Of a DNA stretch of 64,000 bases, positions 35,362-44,750 are shown piece after piece. The notes beneath the pieces are model-generated. The model was not told where the DNA came from. It searched no databases and saw nothing but the letters and a program-made list of their open reading frames with translations. Position 1 is the stretch's first letter; each line of letters opens with the position of its first letter. The DNA lies in contig NZ_CP062941.1 of the NCBI RefSeq assembly GCF_015101885.1, positions 186,001 through 250,000 of the forward strand, in the 5' to 3' direction. Origin of the DNA: Massilia litorea (GTDB lineage Bacteria > Pseudomonadota > Gammaproteobacteria > Burkholderiales > Burkholderiaceae_D). A program made the position numbers and the translations under genes.

Positions 35362-36741
35362 CTATTCCCGCTGTAGTGGCACCCCACCCGCATCGAGCTT
35401 CTGCAACGCATGCTTCTTCCCGCTGCGCGCCTCCTGCCAGGCCGGCAGCACGCGGAAGGTCAGCGCCAGGTCGTAGTCGCCGGCCACGCTGCCCGCGTCC
35501 ATCGGCACATTGCCCGGACGGTTCTGGAACCAGCGCAGCCATTCGCTTGATCCCGGCGCGGGCGAATTCAAATAGGGAGCGCCGGCGTTCGGCGCGCCGT
35601 CGGCATCCGGCGGCGCCAGCGGCATCAGGAAGGCACTCATTCCCTTCGCCGGATTGGCGGGATTCCACTGCGAGGTCCCATGGCAGCTGAGGCAGGACGA
35701 ATTGCCGGCCCGCCGCAGCAGGCTGCGCTGCCCGCCCGTCACCACCGAGATGTCGTTGGCGCCATGGTCGTTCGGTCCCGACAGCCGCCCTCCCCAGCCG
35801 AGCGTCTCGGTGGCGTACAGGGGCGCGTTCGGATTGATCCAGCTTTCGAACAGCGGCGCGCCCGGCTTGGCGGCGCTGTCAACCCGCGGATCGTTGCCCC
35901 ATTGCGCGCCCAGCGGCACCATCTGGTCCCATACGCCACGGCTGCCCGGACGCGTGTTGCGGTCGTAGACCAGGGTCGTGAACACCCAGCCGGTCTGCGG
36001 CGCCGACTGCGTGTCCTTCACCACGATGTCGACCTGCATCAGGTGGCCCTTGCCCAGGGTCGGGCGGTCGAACTGCCCGGTGGTGGCATTCGTCGTCATC
36101 ATCATCGGCCAGGACAGCGCGCCGCGCATCGCCGGCCATTCGGCGGGACCGGCCGTCGTGAAGGCGAGCTTCACCGTGATCGAGCCTTCGGCATATTGGG
36201 TGGCGCCCCCTCCGAGCTGCGGCGCCTGCGGGTCGCGCCAGATCGCGCCCAGCGTCTGCGCCGCCGTGCGGTTGTACCAGGTGAGGACATAGGTCGTAAA
36301 TGGTTTCGTCAGGCCGCTCTTCGCAAACATGGCGTCGTCGACCCGTTCGATCCCGACCAGCATGCCGTGGATCGCTTCGCGCTGGGCGCCCAGCCAGGGA
36401 TCGTTGTACCAGCCGCGCCGGCCCGGGTCCCAGTCGCCGTCGTCCAGCAGCAAGGCCACCATGTCGCGGGCGACGCTGTCTTTCAGGGCTTGCGTGTAGG
36501 CGGCGGCGTTCGCGGTGCTGATCGGCAGGTTGCCGATCGCGGTGCGCCAGGGCATGTGCGGGGCCGGCAGGCCGGACGGATAGTCATGGCTGAGTTTGAA
36601 CAGCGGCCCGGCGTAGTCCGAGCGCGACGGCAGGCGGCCGTTGTGGTCGAGCCAGGGATCAGGGGCGGCAATGGCCGGCACCCCAAGCAGCACGCCCAGC
36701 ACGGCCAGGCAATAGCAGAAGTACATGGTTCGAATGCGCAT
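35362..36741 (-). CDS. Exported protein with a single CXXCH haem motif, function unknown
   Basis: A 459-residue protein with a cleavable signal peptide (cut after AIA, about residue 25) and one haem-binding motif, Cys350-xx-Cys353-His354 in SSCLSCHG. It therefore may be a periplasmic monohaem c-type cytochrome or a haem-linked enzyme. The rest is rich in Trp, Pro and Gly (for example HGANDISVVTGGQRSLL, WFQNRPGN) and matches no family I can name. Start at ATG 36741 with AAGGA upstream. It is 120 bases behind the MipA/OmpV gene on the same strand. What it oxidises or reduces is unknown. Confidence 0.72.
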   Translation of the reverse strand: MRIRTMYFCYCLAVLGVLLGVPAIAAPDPWLDHNGRLPSRSDYAGPLFKLSHDYPSGLPAPHMPWRTAIGNLPISTANAAAYTQALKDSVARDMVALLLDDGDWDPGRRGWYNDPWLGAQREAIHGMLVGIERVDDAMFAKSGLTKPFTTYVLTWYNRTAAQTLGAIWRDPQAPQLGGGATQYAEGSITVKLAFTTAGPAEWPAMRGALSWPMMMTTNATTGQFDRPTLGKGHLMQVDIVVKDTQSAPQTGWVFTTLVYDRNTRPGSRGVWDQMVPLGAQWGNDPRVDSAAKPGAPLFESWINPNAPLYATETLGWGGRLSGPNDHGANDISVVTGGQRSLLRRAGNSSCLSCHGTSQWNPANPAKGMSAFLMPLAPPDADGAPNAGAPYLNSPAPGSSEWLRWFQNRPGNVPMDAGSVAGDYDLALTFRVLPAWQEARSGKKHALQKLDAGGVPLQRE

Positions 36742-36861
36742 GTTCTTTCCTTGGAAGGAAGTGAAAACAGCCCATTCTTCCGTGCGGGAACCCTGCTGGA
36801 TTGCGAACGAACAATGTCTTGCCAGACTCCAGCGAGCGCCGCTGAGCGTCGCTATTGCGCC

Positions 36862-37713
36862 TCAGTCGCTCGCCAGCCGCGCCGAGCGCGTGATGGTCCA
36901 CGACAGCCCGAAGCCCGCCGACAAGCCATTGTCGCGCAGGTGCAGTGGACTGTCGCGGTTGGCGCCCGAGCCATAGTTCTCGGCGCGCAGGAAGCCGTAG
37001 ACGCGCAGGTCGCGGTTGACCACGCGCGCGGCGAATACCCCGGCGCGGACCAGGATCAGGCCGGCGTCCGCGCTGTAGGCGGGTCGGGTGGCGGTCGCGA
37101 ATTCGGGCCGCACCTCGTAGAAATAACGGTTGATCTTGCCGTCGCCGACGACCGCGGCGAGATGGGTGTCGAACAGCCATTTGCCGTCAAGACTGCGCCG
37201 CTCGTAGACCAGGCGCGGCTCGAAGGTATAACCCTGGTGGCGCAGGCCGCTGCGTACTTCGATCACGGCGCGCAGGGGCAGCTCGGCGCGCAGGCCGCTT
37301 TGCGCATCGAAGCGCGCCAGGCGCAGTTTCAGGCGCGGACCGAATTCGGCCAGCGCGCCCAGGTCGGGCATGCCGGCACGCGCCGCCACGTCGTCGGAAC
37401 GGGCAGGCAGCGAGGCGGCCAGGCCGACGTCGAGTTCGGCGGCGTCGGTCTTGAACAGGCGCGCGCCGATACCGGACTGGTCGGAACGGAATACCTTGCC
37501 GCGGTAGATGACGAGCGGCAGCGCCAGGCCGCGCGTCTCGCGGTCGGCCGCGCCGGGATACGAGGGCGTGCTGACGACGCCGCCCGCCAGGCCCAGTTCC
37601 CACAGCGGCTGGCCGGGACGGGACTCGGGCGCCACGTCGGAATCGACTCCGGATTGGGCGCGGGCGGCCGTGCTCAGGCACAGGCCAAGGCAGGCAAGGA
37701 GGCGGCGGTTCAT
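36862..37713 (-). CDS. MipA/OmpV family outer membrane protein
   Basis: A 283-residue protein with a signal peptide (cut after ARA, residue 18) and alternating beta-strand pattern. Family features are GLAGGVVSTPSYPGAADRE near the mature N-terminus and the terminal strand GLSAGFGLSWTITRSARL. MipA/OmpV proteins are outer membrane barrels tied to cell-wall enzymes or used as channels. The role here is not evident. A weak ribosome site precedes ATG 37713. Confidence 0.85.
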   Translation of the reverse strand: MNRRLLACLGLCLSTAARAQSGVDSDVAPESRPGQPLWELGLAGGVVSTPSYPGAADRETRGLALPLVIYRGKVFRSDQSGIGARLFKTDAAELDVGLAASLPARSDDVAARAGMPDLGALAEFGPRLKLRLARFDAQSGLRAELPLRAVIEVRSGLRHQGYTFEPRLVYERRSLDGKWLFDTHLAAVVGDGKINRYFYEVRPEFATATRPAYSADAGLILVRAGVFAARVVNRDLRVYGFLRAENYGSGANRDSPLHLRDNGLSAGFGLSWTITRSARLASD

Positions 37714-37798
37714 GCGGTTATCCGGTCAAGGGCGGCGCGGCGCGCCGGAAACGCCATTCTAGCCGCGGCCGGGCCGGCCCAGCCGCACGGCTGGCCCC

Positions 37799-37832
37799 AG
37801 AAAAAAGGCCGGGGCGTCACCGCCGCGGCCTT
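37799..37832 (-). terminator. Terminator of the 5'-nucleotidase/S1-P1 nuclease unit
   Basis: Arms AAGGCCG and CGGCCTT with an inner GGCG/CGCC stem and, on the minus strand, a run of six T residues. It stands 26 bases beyond the nuclease stop. Confidence 0.8.
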
Positions 37833-37858
37833 CATGACGACTGGACTTGCGGGATTGC

Positions 37859-38911
37859 TTAGCCGTAGATCGCCTTCAGCACTTCCGCCAGTTTGTAACC
37901 GCCCTTGATCAGCTGTTCCTTGGCGATCTGCGAGCTCGGCACCGGGTAATTGGCCGGCACTTCCAGGGCGAAGGTGTAATAGGTCTCGCCCTTCTTGCTG
38001 ATTTGCGGCGTGATCTTGCCCGGCACCACGTCGGCGTAGGCGAATTTCGACACCACCAGCGCGTCGTCCGCCCACTGGTAAGGCCAGGTCGCCGGCTCGC
38101 CCGTGTTCGCCTTGATCACCGGCTTGCTGTCGATCGCGAACTGCGCGAACTGTTCCGGCGTCTTGGTACGGACGCGGCGGAAGGCGTAGTCGACCGTGGT
38201 GCTGTCCCAGTACGAGTGGAAAGGTTTCGTCAGCGCCTTCGGCACGCCCTCTTTGACCGGCTTCGGATCGCCCGGCGGAATCAGGTTCGCGCTCAGCTCG
38301 GACAGCTTCTGGTCGTCCAGCAGCAGGTTGTTGCCGCCGCGCGAGTCGAAGATCGCCGCTTCGTCGACTTCCGCATGGCTCTTCGGCACCACGAACTTGC
38401 CGTCCCTGGAAACGAAGGCAGCGCCCACGTGCAGCGGCTGGTGGATGTCGCCGGTCATGTGGGTCAGCAAAATCAAGGCCTGGCGCTTGGTGAACTTGTG
38501 CGGGTTCAGGGCCGGGTCGGTTTTGCCCTGCAGGACCGCGATGCACTGCTTCAGGGTCTGGACGATGTCGACCTCGGCCGTACCCACCGCGCCGTCATGG
38601 TAGTGCGCCAGCTGGAAGGGCACGTCGGTGTAGTGGTACTCGCTGTGCTTCGGATTGGCGTCCGTGTAGGCCACCATTTCCGGCGACTGCGGGCCGCAAT
38701 AGGTGCCCTTCACGCAGTCCGGCCAGTTGGCGATGGCTTCCAGCGACTCGCCCGGCAGCAGCAGGGCCGCGATCTGCTTTTCGGCATTCGTGCCCTTGAG
38801 CAGTTTGTCGGCGATGGCGCCGACCGCGCGGTGGCCGTCGCCGCCCCAGGCCAGGGCGTCGACCGACGTAAAGGCGCTGGCGAGCGCGAGGACACAAGCT
38901 AGTTTTTTCAT
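37859..38911 (-). CDS. S1/P1-type nuclease, exported
   Basis: A 350-residue zinc nuclease. It cuts single-stranded DNA and RNA and removes 3'-phosphate from nucleotides. The signal peptide ends at Ala21, so the mature protein begins with Trp22, the residue whose N-terminus binds zinc in P1 nuclease. Other zinc-site motifs are GGDGHRAVG, HMTGDIHQPLHVG near residue 157 and RGGNNLLL near 197. It is the second gene after the 5'-nucleotidase, 30 bases behind, and ends at a terminator. It would make nucleotides and nucleosides outside the cytoplasm. Confidence 0.93.
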   Translation of the reverse strand: MKKLACVLALASAFTSVDALAWGGDGHRAVGAIADKLLKGTNAEKQIAALLLPGESLEAIANWPDCVKGTYCGPQSPEMVAYTDANPKHSEYHYTDVPFQLAHYHDGAVGTAEVDIVQTLKQCIAVLQGKTDPALNPHKFTKRQALILLTHMTGDIHQPLHVGAAFVSRDGKFVVPKSHAEVDEAAIFDSRGGNNLLLDDQKLSELSANLIPPGDPKPVKEGVPKALTKPFHSYWDSTTVDYAFRRVRTKTPEQFAQFAIDSKPVIKANTGEPATWPYQWADDALVVSKFAYADVVPGKITPQISKKGETYYTFALEVPANYPVPSSQIAKEQLIKGGYKLAEVLKAIYG

Positions 38912-38941
38912 GGTGGTTCCTTGGTTTGTGCGGTGCTGCGG

Positions 38942-40648
38942 TTATTGTTGCGCGCGCACTTTGTCGATGCGCGTCGATGGGGCCAGGCCGGCATTCGCAC
39001 CGCCGGCGCCCGGGTGTTTCGCGATGTAGTCGCTCAGCGCGTCGAGGTCGACGATATGCGTGTCGACCCGGTTCGTGCCCCTGGCAAATTCCGGGAAATT
39101 ATCGCCGCCTTCGGCCAGGAAGTTGTTCGCGACCACGCGATAGGTTTTGCTGTCCTCGACCGGCGCGCCCATGAACTTCAGACTGCCCGGCACCAGGCGC
39201 TGGCCGGCCGGACGCGTCTCGTCCCAGGTGTACGTGAGGCCTTGCGACACTTGCAGGATGGTGGCGCCGGAGGCGCTCGGACGCTGCCACTGCTGTTCCA
39301 GCAGGCGCCGCAATTGGGCGCCGGTCAGGTCCAGCACGACCAGGGTATTCCCGAAGGGCAGCACCGCCTGGGCGTGGCCGAAGTTGGTGGTCAGCGCGGC
39401 ATCCGACGTCTCGAGGTCCTTGCGGATACCGCCATTGTTCATGAAGCCGATCTGGGCACCCTGCGCCCGGGTCGCGGCCAGCACGGCGTCGGCGATCAGG
39501 TTACCGAGCGGCGACTCCCCTGCTTCGTTTGCCTTGCGCGCCACCGTCGGCGTGCCCAGCTTGCCCAGCGGACGGGCCAGCGCGGCGCGGCTGCGCTCCT
39601 TGACGTTGGCGAGGAAGGCGCTGACTTTCGGATCGGCCGGGAACAGTTCCGGGTTCATGACGACGTTGCGCACGTCGATGTCGGACACAAGGCCGCTGGC
39701 CGGGTCGACCTTCACGGCGATGCGCGACAGCAGGTGCCCCGCCGCATCGGCCTGGGTCACGACGCGCCCGTCGACCTTGCACAAATAGCCCTGGTGCGAG
39801 TGGCCTGTAATCACCAGGCGGAACGCCGGGTCGAGCTGCTTCACGATGTCGACGATGCCGCCCTTTAGATCGTTGCAGGCCGGCTGGTCTGGCGGCGTGG
39901 CCGTGTGGCCGCCTTCGTGGATCAGGGCGACGAAGACCTGCGCACCCTCGGCGCGCATCTGCGGCAGCGCGCGGTTGATGGCTTCGGCTTCGCCGATGAA
40001 GTCCAGGCCGGCAATCGCCGAGGCCACCGCGACCGAGGCGGTGCCCTGCAGCACCGCGCCGACCACGCCGACTTTCACGCCTTTCACGGTCTCGATGCGC
40101 CAGGCCGGCATGAAGGGCTTGCCGGTGGCGCTATCGAGCACGTTCGCGGCGAGATACGTAAAACGCGCGCCGCCGTAGTTCGGCATGATCCGGCAGGCCT
40201 TGCCCGGACGCGGCGAATCGCAGCCGCCGGCCTGCTGGCGCAGCAGCTCCTTGCGGCCCTGGTCGAACTCGTGGTTTCCCACCGACGACAAGCGCAGGCC
40301 GAGCAAATTCATCGCCTCGATGCTCGGCTCGTCGGCCCACATCGAAGAGAGCGCCGGGCTGGCGCCGATCAGGTCGCCCGCGCCGATGAACAGCAGATCT
40401 TTATCCTCTTTGCGCCAGGCGGCAAGTGCGCCGCTCAAGGCTTCGATGCCGCCCGCGCTCAAGGTTTCGCTCTTGCCCGTGGCGGCGCTGGTATAGGTGT
40501 ACTTGCTCGGCTCGAGGTTGCCGTGGAAATCGTTGATGGCAACGAGGTTCAATGTGACCGGACCACGCGGCGCGGTGGTGCAGCCGGCGGCAGCCAGGGC
40601 CAGCGCCAGAATGGACAAACGGGCGCGGGCGCGCGGGGAAACGGTCAT
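38942..40648 (-). CDS. 5'-nucleotidase/2',3'-cyclic phosphodiesterase family lipoprotein
   Basis: A 568-residue metallophosphatase with a lipobox at Cys23 (LAAAGC), so anchored to a membrane and facing the periplasm. The N-terminal Metallophos domain shows NDFHG (Asp40, His42), GNHEFD near 130 and GHSHQ near 290. The C-terminal 5_nucleotid_C domain covers about 355-540 and contains NGGIRKDL and LPFGNTL, which form the nucleotide site. It would turn nucleotides from the neighbouring nuclease into nucleosides for import. First gene of a two-gene unit. Confidence 0.92.
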   Translation of the reverse strand: MTVSPRARARLSILALALAAAGCTTAPRGPVTLNLVAINDFHGNLEPSKYTYTSAATGKSETLSAGGIEALSGALAAWRKEDKDLLFIGAGDLIGASPALSSMWADEPSIEAMNLLGLRLSSVGNHEFDQGRKELLRQQAGGCDSPRPGKACRIMPNYGGARFTYLAANVLDSATGKPFMPAWRIETVKGVKVGVVGAVLQGTASVAVASAIAGLDFIGEAEAINRALPQMRAEGAQVFVALIHEGGHTATPPDQPACNDLKGGIVDIVKQLDPAFRLVITGHSHQGYLCKVDGRVVTQADAAGHLLSRIAVKVDPASGLVSDIDVRNVVMNPELFPADPKVSAFLANVKERSRAALARPLGKLGTPTVARKANEAGESPLGNLIADAVLAATRAQGAQIGFMNNGGIRKDLETSDAALTTNFGHAQAVLPFGNTLVVLDLTGAQLRRLLEQQWQRPSASGATILQVSQGLTYTWDETRPAGQRLVPGSLKFMGAPVEDSKTYRVVANNFLAEGGDNFPEFARGTNRVDTHIVDLDALSDYIAKHPGAGGANAGLAPSTRIDKVRAQQ

Positions 40649-40759
40649 ACATTACCTTTGCTGATGAAGTCGGGAACCCCCTGCAGGGCGAGCCGAATTA
40701 TTGCACGTAGGGATGCGCGCGGCCATCTTTACAGCCGCCGCACCCTTTCATCCTGAAAC

Positions 40760-40790
40760 GAAAAAACGGCCGGTGTCGCCACCGGCCGTT
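40760..40790 (-). terminator. Terminator of the TonB receptor gene
   Basis: An 11-base perfect stem AACGGCCGGTG / CACCGGCCGTT with loop TCGC. On the minus strand it is followed by a T run (A residues 40761-40766 on plus), 27 bases after the receptor stop. Confidence 0.9.
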
Positions 40791-40816
40791 CATCACTCAA
40801 GCTGCGAATTCAGTAC

Positions 40817-43800
40817 TTAGAACTCGTACTTGAGGGTTGCCTGGATTGCCCACTGCGATTCGTTCTTCTGCTGCTTGATCGTCACGTCGTCGGCCTTGTT
40901 GCGGACCGCGTAGACGTAGCGGCCTTGTGCATCCAGACCGGCGTAGTCGACGAAGCCGCGCACGTTACCGCCGGCCGAAGCGAACGGCACTTCTTCGATA
41001 TGACCCCACTTCTTGTTCAGCAGGTTGCCGAAGTTCAGGAAGTCCAGCGTGAACGTTGCCTTGTTGCGCTTGAAGATGCCCGGGATTTCCTGGCTCAGGC
41101 GCAGGTCGACGGTGTTGGTCCACTTCGAGAAGCTCTTGTTGCGGCCAACCACGCCGCCGGCTGCGTCACGCAGGTCCGACTGGCTGTTGACGATGTCCCA
41201 GAAACGTGCCTCGGTGGCAGCGCGTTCCGCATCGGTGGCGCCGTAGAACGCGACCTCACCCGAACCTGGTGCCTTCGGGATGTACATCAGGTCGTTACCG
41301 GCAACGCCGTCACCGTTCAGGTCGTTCTTGTAGGTCCAGCTGTACGGCTTGCCCGAACGGCCTTCGTAGAACACGCCGATACGGGTGTTGTAGGTGCCGA
41401 TGAACTTCTGCTGGAAGTTAACCAGCGCGTTGACGCGGTCCTTCACCAGGTAGGCCGAGTTCGCTGCCACTTCTTCGTTCGGGTTGAATACCGAGCGGGC
41501 GCGGAAGTTCGAGTTCGACACCGACGAGGTCAGCGGCGAGACTTCGGTTGCATCCGTGCGGGTGTAGGCAACCGACCAGCCCAGGCCCTTGGTCAGCGGA
41601 CGCGACAGCGACAGCGTGATCAGGTTGCCGTCGCCTTTGCTCGAGTTCTTCGCCAGCAGCACGTCGGCAAACGCCTGGTTGTTGCGGGCGCGCGAAGTCG
41701 TGGTGATGCCCGACTTGGTGCTGACCGTGCCGTTGTTGGCGCTGTAGCTGGCAGCAGCCAGGCCGGCGGCGTTCCAGAACATCTGGCGGCCGTCGCTACC
41801 GGTTGCGGTCGGTGCACCCAGGTTCAGGTGCTCGTAGTAGATCGAGGACTTGTTGTTGGTGTACAGGTACTCGGCACCGAAGACGATGCCACCCCATGGC
41901 AGTTCGGTATCGAAGGCCAGGTTGGCTTTCCAGATCGACGGCTGCTTCAGGCTTGGATCCAGGATGTCGACGTTGGCCGCCGGTGGCGAACCGACGTTGG
42001 TCGGCTGTGCATCAGGATTGAAGCTGAAGATGCTGCGGTCGGTCGGGCAACGGTTCGAGCTGGTGCCCGAGCAGTTGATGATGCGGGTCGCAACGCCCGG
42101 GTTCGAGAACGGGTTCGACATCCAGACGGTTGCCGCGGCACCCTGGAACAGGCCGGCGCCACCGCGGATCTGGGTTGGCAGGGCGCGGTCGAACTTGTAG
42201 TTGAAACCGACGCGTGGCTGCCACAATTTCTGGCCGTCGACGGTGACGGTGTTGTCGTAGCCGAAACCACCGGTCTGGCGACCGAACTGGCCGGTGCCTG
42301 CGATCACAGGCGCGGCGGCGGCGCTGTTGCGCAGCGGCGTACCGCCGACACCGGTCTCGTCGACACGGACGCCTGCGCTCACGGTCAGCTGCTTGTTGAT
42401 GGTCCAGGTGTCCTGCACGAACAGGCCCGTGTTGTTCATCGTGAAGTCGGCAACGGCGTTGTCCAGCGACGAACCCGGTGCGGCGGTTTGCAGGGTGTAC
42501 GAGGTCGGCTTGCCGTTGCGGAAGTTGCTCAGCACGGCCGCTTCGATTTCCGCGGTGGTCACGCCGGACTTGCTGCAGACACTCGCGTTGAGCGTGTTGT
42601 CGCAAGCGAAGGTGTAGTTACCGTAGATGTTCTGCAGGAAGGCGTTGTACACCTCGTTCTTGCTGTAGTCCAGGCCGAACTTGACTTCGTGCGCGCCCAG
42701 CGTCCAGTTGGCGCCGGCGAAGTAGTCCATGGTCTTCGTGCCGAGGATGTTACGCTGGCGCGAGTTTTCGGTACCGAAGTTGATGAAGCGCGAGCCGGTC
42801 TGGGTACCCGACGGGGTGCCGGCCGGGAGCGGGCCGCTGAAGCTCAGGCCGATCGAAGGCAGGCGCGAATTGTTGTCCGGGATCGCGTCGTAGTCGCGCA
42901 TCGAGATACGCGCTTCGGTCGAGAAGGTCGGGGTCCAGTCCGAGAAGACCTGGGCAACCGCGGTTTCGATCTTCTTGTTATTCCGGTAGTACATCGAATC
43001 GAGCGTCACGCCGGTGGCCGAGAACGATGGGAAGATTGGTTCGGTCTGCTTGGTCTTGCCGTAGCGGAAGTTCGCACGGTGGTCGTCGCTGATGTTCCAG
43101 TCGACTTTCAGCAGCTGCTCTTCCGAGGTCAGCTCGCCGCCGGTGGTGGCGATGCTGCCGACGTCGATGCCGTAGACGTCCTTGGCGATCTGCTGGGCGC
43201 TGGCGACAGCGGACGCGGTGATCGGGACGATGGTGCCGGCGCTCGAGCCGACGATGCCGAAGTCAGGAATCGCACGGGTGCTCTTCGATTTTTCGGTCAG
43301 GGCGTAGATGAAGAGCTTGTCTTCGATCAGCGGACCGCTGGCCCACAGGCCTTTGGTGTCTTCCTTGAATTTAGGAACGTCGCTATAGGTGTCGGCGACG
43401 TTGTTGTAGCGCTTGCCGGACATGCTGTCGTCGCGGTAGACGTAGTAGGCGCCGCCCTTCCAGGTGTTGGTGCCCGACTTGGTCACGGCGTTGACGTTGG
43501 CACCGGTATAGCCCTTCTGGGTAACGTCGTAGTTGGCGACGTTGACCTGCACCGACTGGATCGCTTCGATCGACAGTGGCTGGCGCGCGGTCGGGCTGCC
43601 GTTCGACTCCAGGCCGAAGGTGTCGTTGATGGCGACGCCGTCGACGGTGATCGAGTTGTAGCGCGAGTTCTGGCCGGCGACGGACATTTCGCCGCGTTCC
43701 TTGTCGGTCTGCGACACGCGTGGGTCGGAACGGGCGTAGTCCTGCAGGTTACGCTGGATCGATGCCTGGGTGGCCAGTTCGGTGGCGCCGATGCTGGTCA

Positions 43801-44221
43801 CGGCGCCCATCGACGTGCGGTTGAAACGCTCCGAACGGTTGGCCGTGCCGGTGACGGTCACGGTCTGCATGGCGGCGGCGCCCAGGGTGGCGTCGATCGA
43901 TGCGGTTTCGGCCAGCTGGACATAGACGTTTTCACGTTTTTCCGAGACGCCGTTTTTGGTGATAATGATCGTGTACGGACCGCCAACGCGCAGGCCGCGT
44001 GCGACGTAACGCCCCTGGGCGTCGGTCACCACGTTGCTGACAGAGCCCGACTCCGTGTGGACGATCGACACCTGGGCACCGGCCGCAGGCGCACCGTCCG
44101 CGCTCGAGACGCGGCCGCCGATGGCCGAGGTGGTGTTCTGTGCGAACGTCGGCACCGCCGACAACGCAATCGACAAAGCCAGCGCCAGCTTGGTCAGCCG
44201 GATCTGTTGTTGAGTGATCAT
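40817..44221 (-). CDS. Oar-like TonB-dependent outer membrane receptor with carboxypeptidase regulatory-like domain
   Basis: A 1134-residue outer membrane protein. Signal peptide to about residue 27 (PTFAQ), then a carboxypeptidase regulatory-like beta-sandwich (about 33-110, GGRVSSADGAPAAGAQVSI), a TonB plug domain (about 130-250, QNSRYNSITVDGVAIND) and a long 22-strand barrel ending in the usual Phe (LKYEF). Oar-like receptors take up large or polymeric substrates. Its position just before the exported nucleotidase and nuclease makes nucleic-acid or nucleotide uptake attractive, but that is inference, and the terminator between them shows separate transcription. Only a GGGG stretch precedes the ATG. 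Confidence 0.9.
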   Translation of the reverse strand: MITQQQIRLTKLALALSIALSAVPTFAQNTTSAIGGRVSSADGAPAAGAQVSIVHTESGSVSNVVTDAQGRYVARGLRVGGPYTIIITKNGVSEKRENVYVQLAETASIDATLGAAAMQTVTVTGTANRSERFNRTSMGAVTSIGATELATQASIQRNLQDYARSDPRVSQTDKERGEMSVAGQNSRYNSITVDGVAINDTFGLESNGSPTARQPLSIEAIQSVQVNVANYDVTQKGYTGANVNAVTKSGTNTWKGGAYYVYRDDSMSGKRYNNVADTYSDVPKFKEDTKGLWASGPLIEDKLFIYALTEKSKSTRAIPDFGIVGSSAGTIVPITASAVASAQQIAKDVYGIDVGSIATTGGELTSEEQLLKVDWNISDDHRANFRYGKTKQTEPIFPSFSATGVTLDSMYYRNNKKIETAVAQVFSDWTPTFSTEARISMRDYDAIPDNNSRLPSIGLSFSGPLPAGTPSGTQTGSRFINFGTENSRQRNILGTKTMDYFAGANWTLGAHEVKFGLDYSKNEVYNAFLQNIYGNYTFACDNTLNASVCSKSGVTTAEIEAAVLSNFRNGKPTSYTLQTAAPGSSLDNAVADFTMNNTGLFVQDTWTINKQLTVSAGVRVDETGVGGTPLRNSAAAAPVIAGTGQFGRQTGGFGYDNTVTVDGQKLWQPRVGFNYKFDRALPTQIRGGAGLFQGAAATVWMSNPFSNPGVATRIINCSGTSSNRCPTDRSIFSFNPDAQPTNVGSPPAANVDILDPSLKQPSIWKANLAFDTELPWGGIVFGAEYLYTNNKSSIYYEHLNLGAPTATGSDGRQMFWNAAGLAAASYSANNGTVSTKSGITTTSRARNNQAFADVLLAKNSSKGDGNLITLSLSRPLTKGLGWSVAYTRTDATEVSPLTSSVSNSNFRARSVFNPNEEVAANSAYLVKDRVNALVNFQQKFIGTYNTRIGVFYEGRSGKPYSWTYKNDLNGDGVAGNDLMYIPKAPGSGEVAFYGATDAERAATEARFWDIVNSQSDLRDAAGGVVGRNKSFSKWTNTVDLRLSQEIPGIFKRNKATFTLDFLNFGNLLNKKWGHIEEVPFASAGGNVRGFVDYAGLDAQGRYVYAVRNKADDVTIKQQKNESQWAIQATLKYEF

Positions 44222-44403
44222 TATAAAAACCCCAAAATAGACTTAATAGTTATGTGGGCGCTCGGTAAGCGCCCCTCTTTACAAGTACTGCAACCTTCGA
44301 ATGCGACGCACCGCAGCGGCGTACAGCCGGCTTCTCCAGGACCGGGCGATTGTAGACAGGAAAGATGTCATCCCTGTTACGCTCACCCTTAAAAAAACTT
44401 CAA

Positions 44404-44431
44404 GCATATTTACTAACAACAACAAATATGC
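44404..44431. promoter_or_regulatory. Inverted repeat upstream of the TonB receptor
   Basis: GCATATTT and its exact complement AAATATGC separated by 12 bases, about 185 bases before the receptor start. Candidate operator for a dimeric regulator; nothing identifies the regulator. Confidence 0.35.
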
Positions 44432-44709
44432 ATGAGTGTCCTTGGAGGTACAAATACGTTTTTAGTTGGGGATTTAGACTATCGACCTCTTAATCGCCCA
44501 AAAAACGTGCATTTGCACACCAACCGGGGTTCCCACGAGCAAAATCACAAGGCGCGATTATACGGAAGGCATTCTTGACTGAAATATTTTGCTAAATATT
44601 TTCGACAATCCCCGGGTGGCCCCGAGAAATTTGTGGCGACTTGACCACAAACATTAAAGAAACACTAATATTTGTCTGTTCCACAACGGTGCATGCGCTG
44701 GTGCGCACA

Positions 44710-44736
44710 CAAAAACGGCAGCGTTGCGCTGCCGTT
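44710..44736 (-). terminator. Terminator of the exported adenosine deaminase gene
   Basis: AACGGCAGCG-TTG-CGCTGCCGTT stem-loop followed on the minus strand by a short T run, 14 bases after the stop. Confidence 0.88.
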
Positions 44737-44750
44737 ACAGAACATCGAGA

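Larger units (their letters stand above)
44222..44750. other. Long intergenic region upstream of the TonB receptor
   Basis: 529 bases with no gene, mostly AT-rich. It holds the adenosine deaminase terminator (44710-44736) and, presumably, the promoter and a leader of up to 300 bases for the receptor on the minus strand. The inverted repeat at 44404-44431 is the only clear symmetrical element. No riboswitch fold was recognised. Confidence 0.5.

Noticed and set aside
40925..44392. A 1155-codon open frame on the plus strand
   Set aside because: It is the shadow of the TonB receptor gene; no domain or ribosome site supports it.
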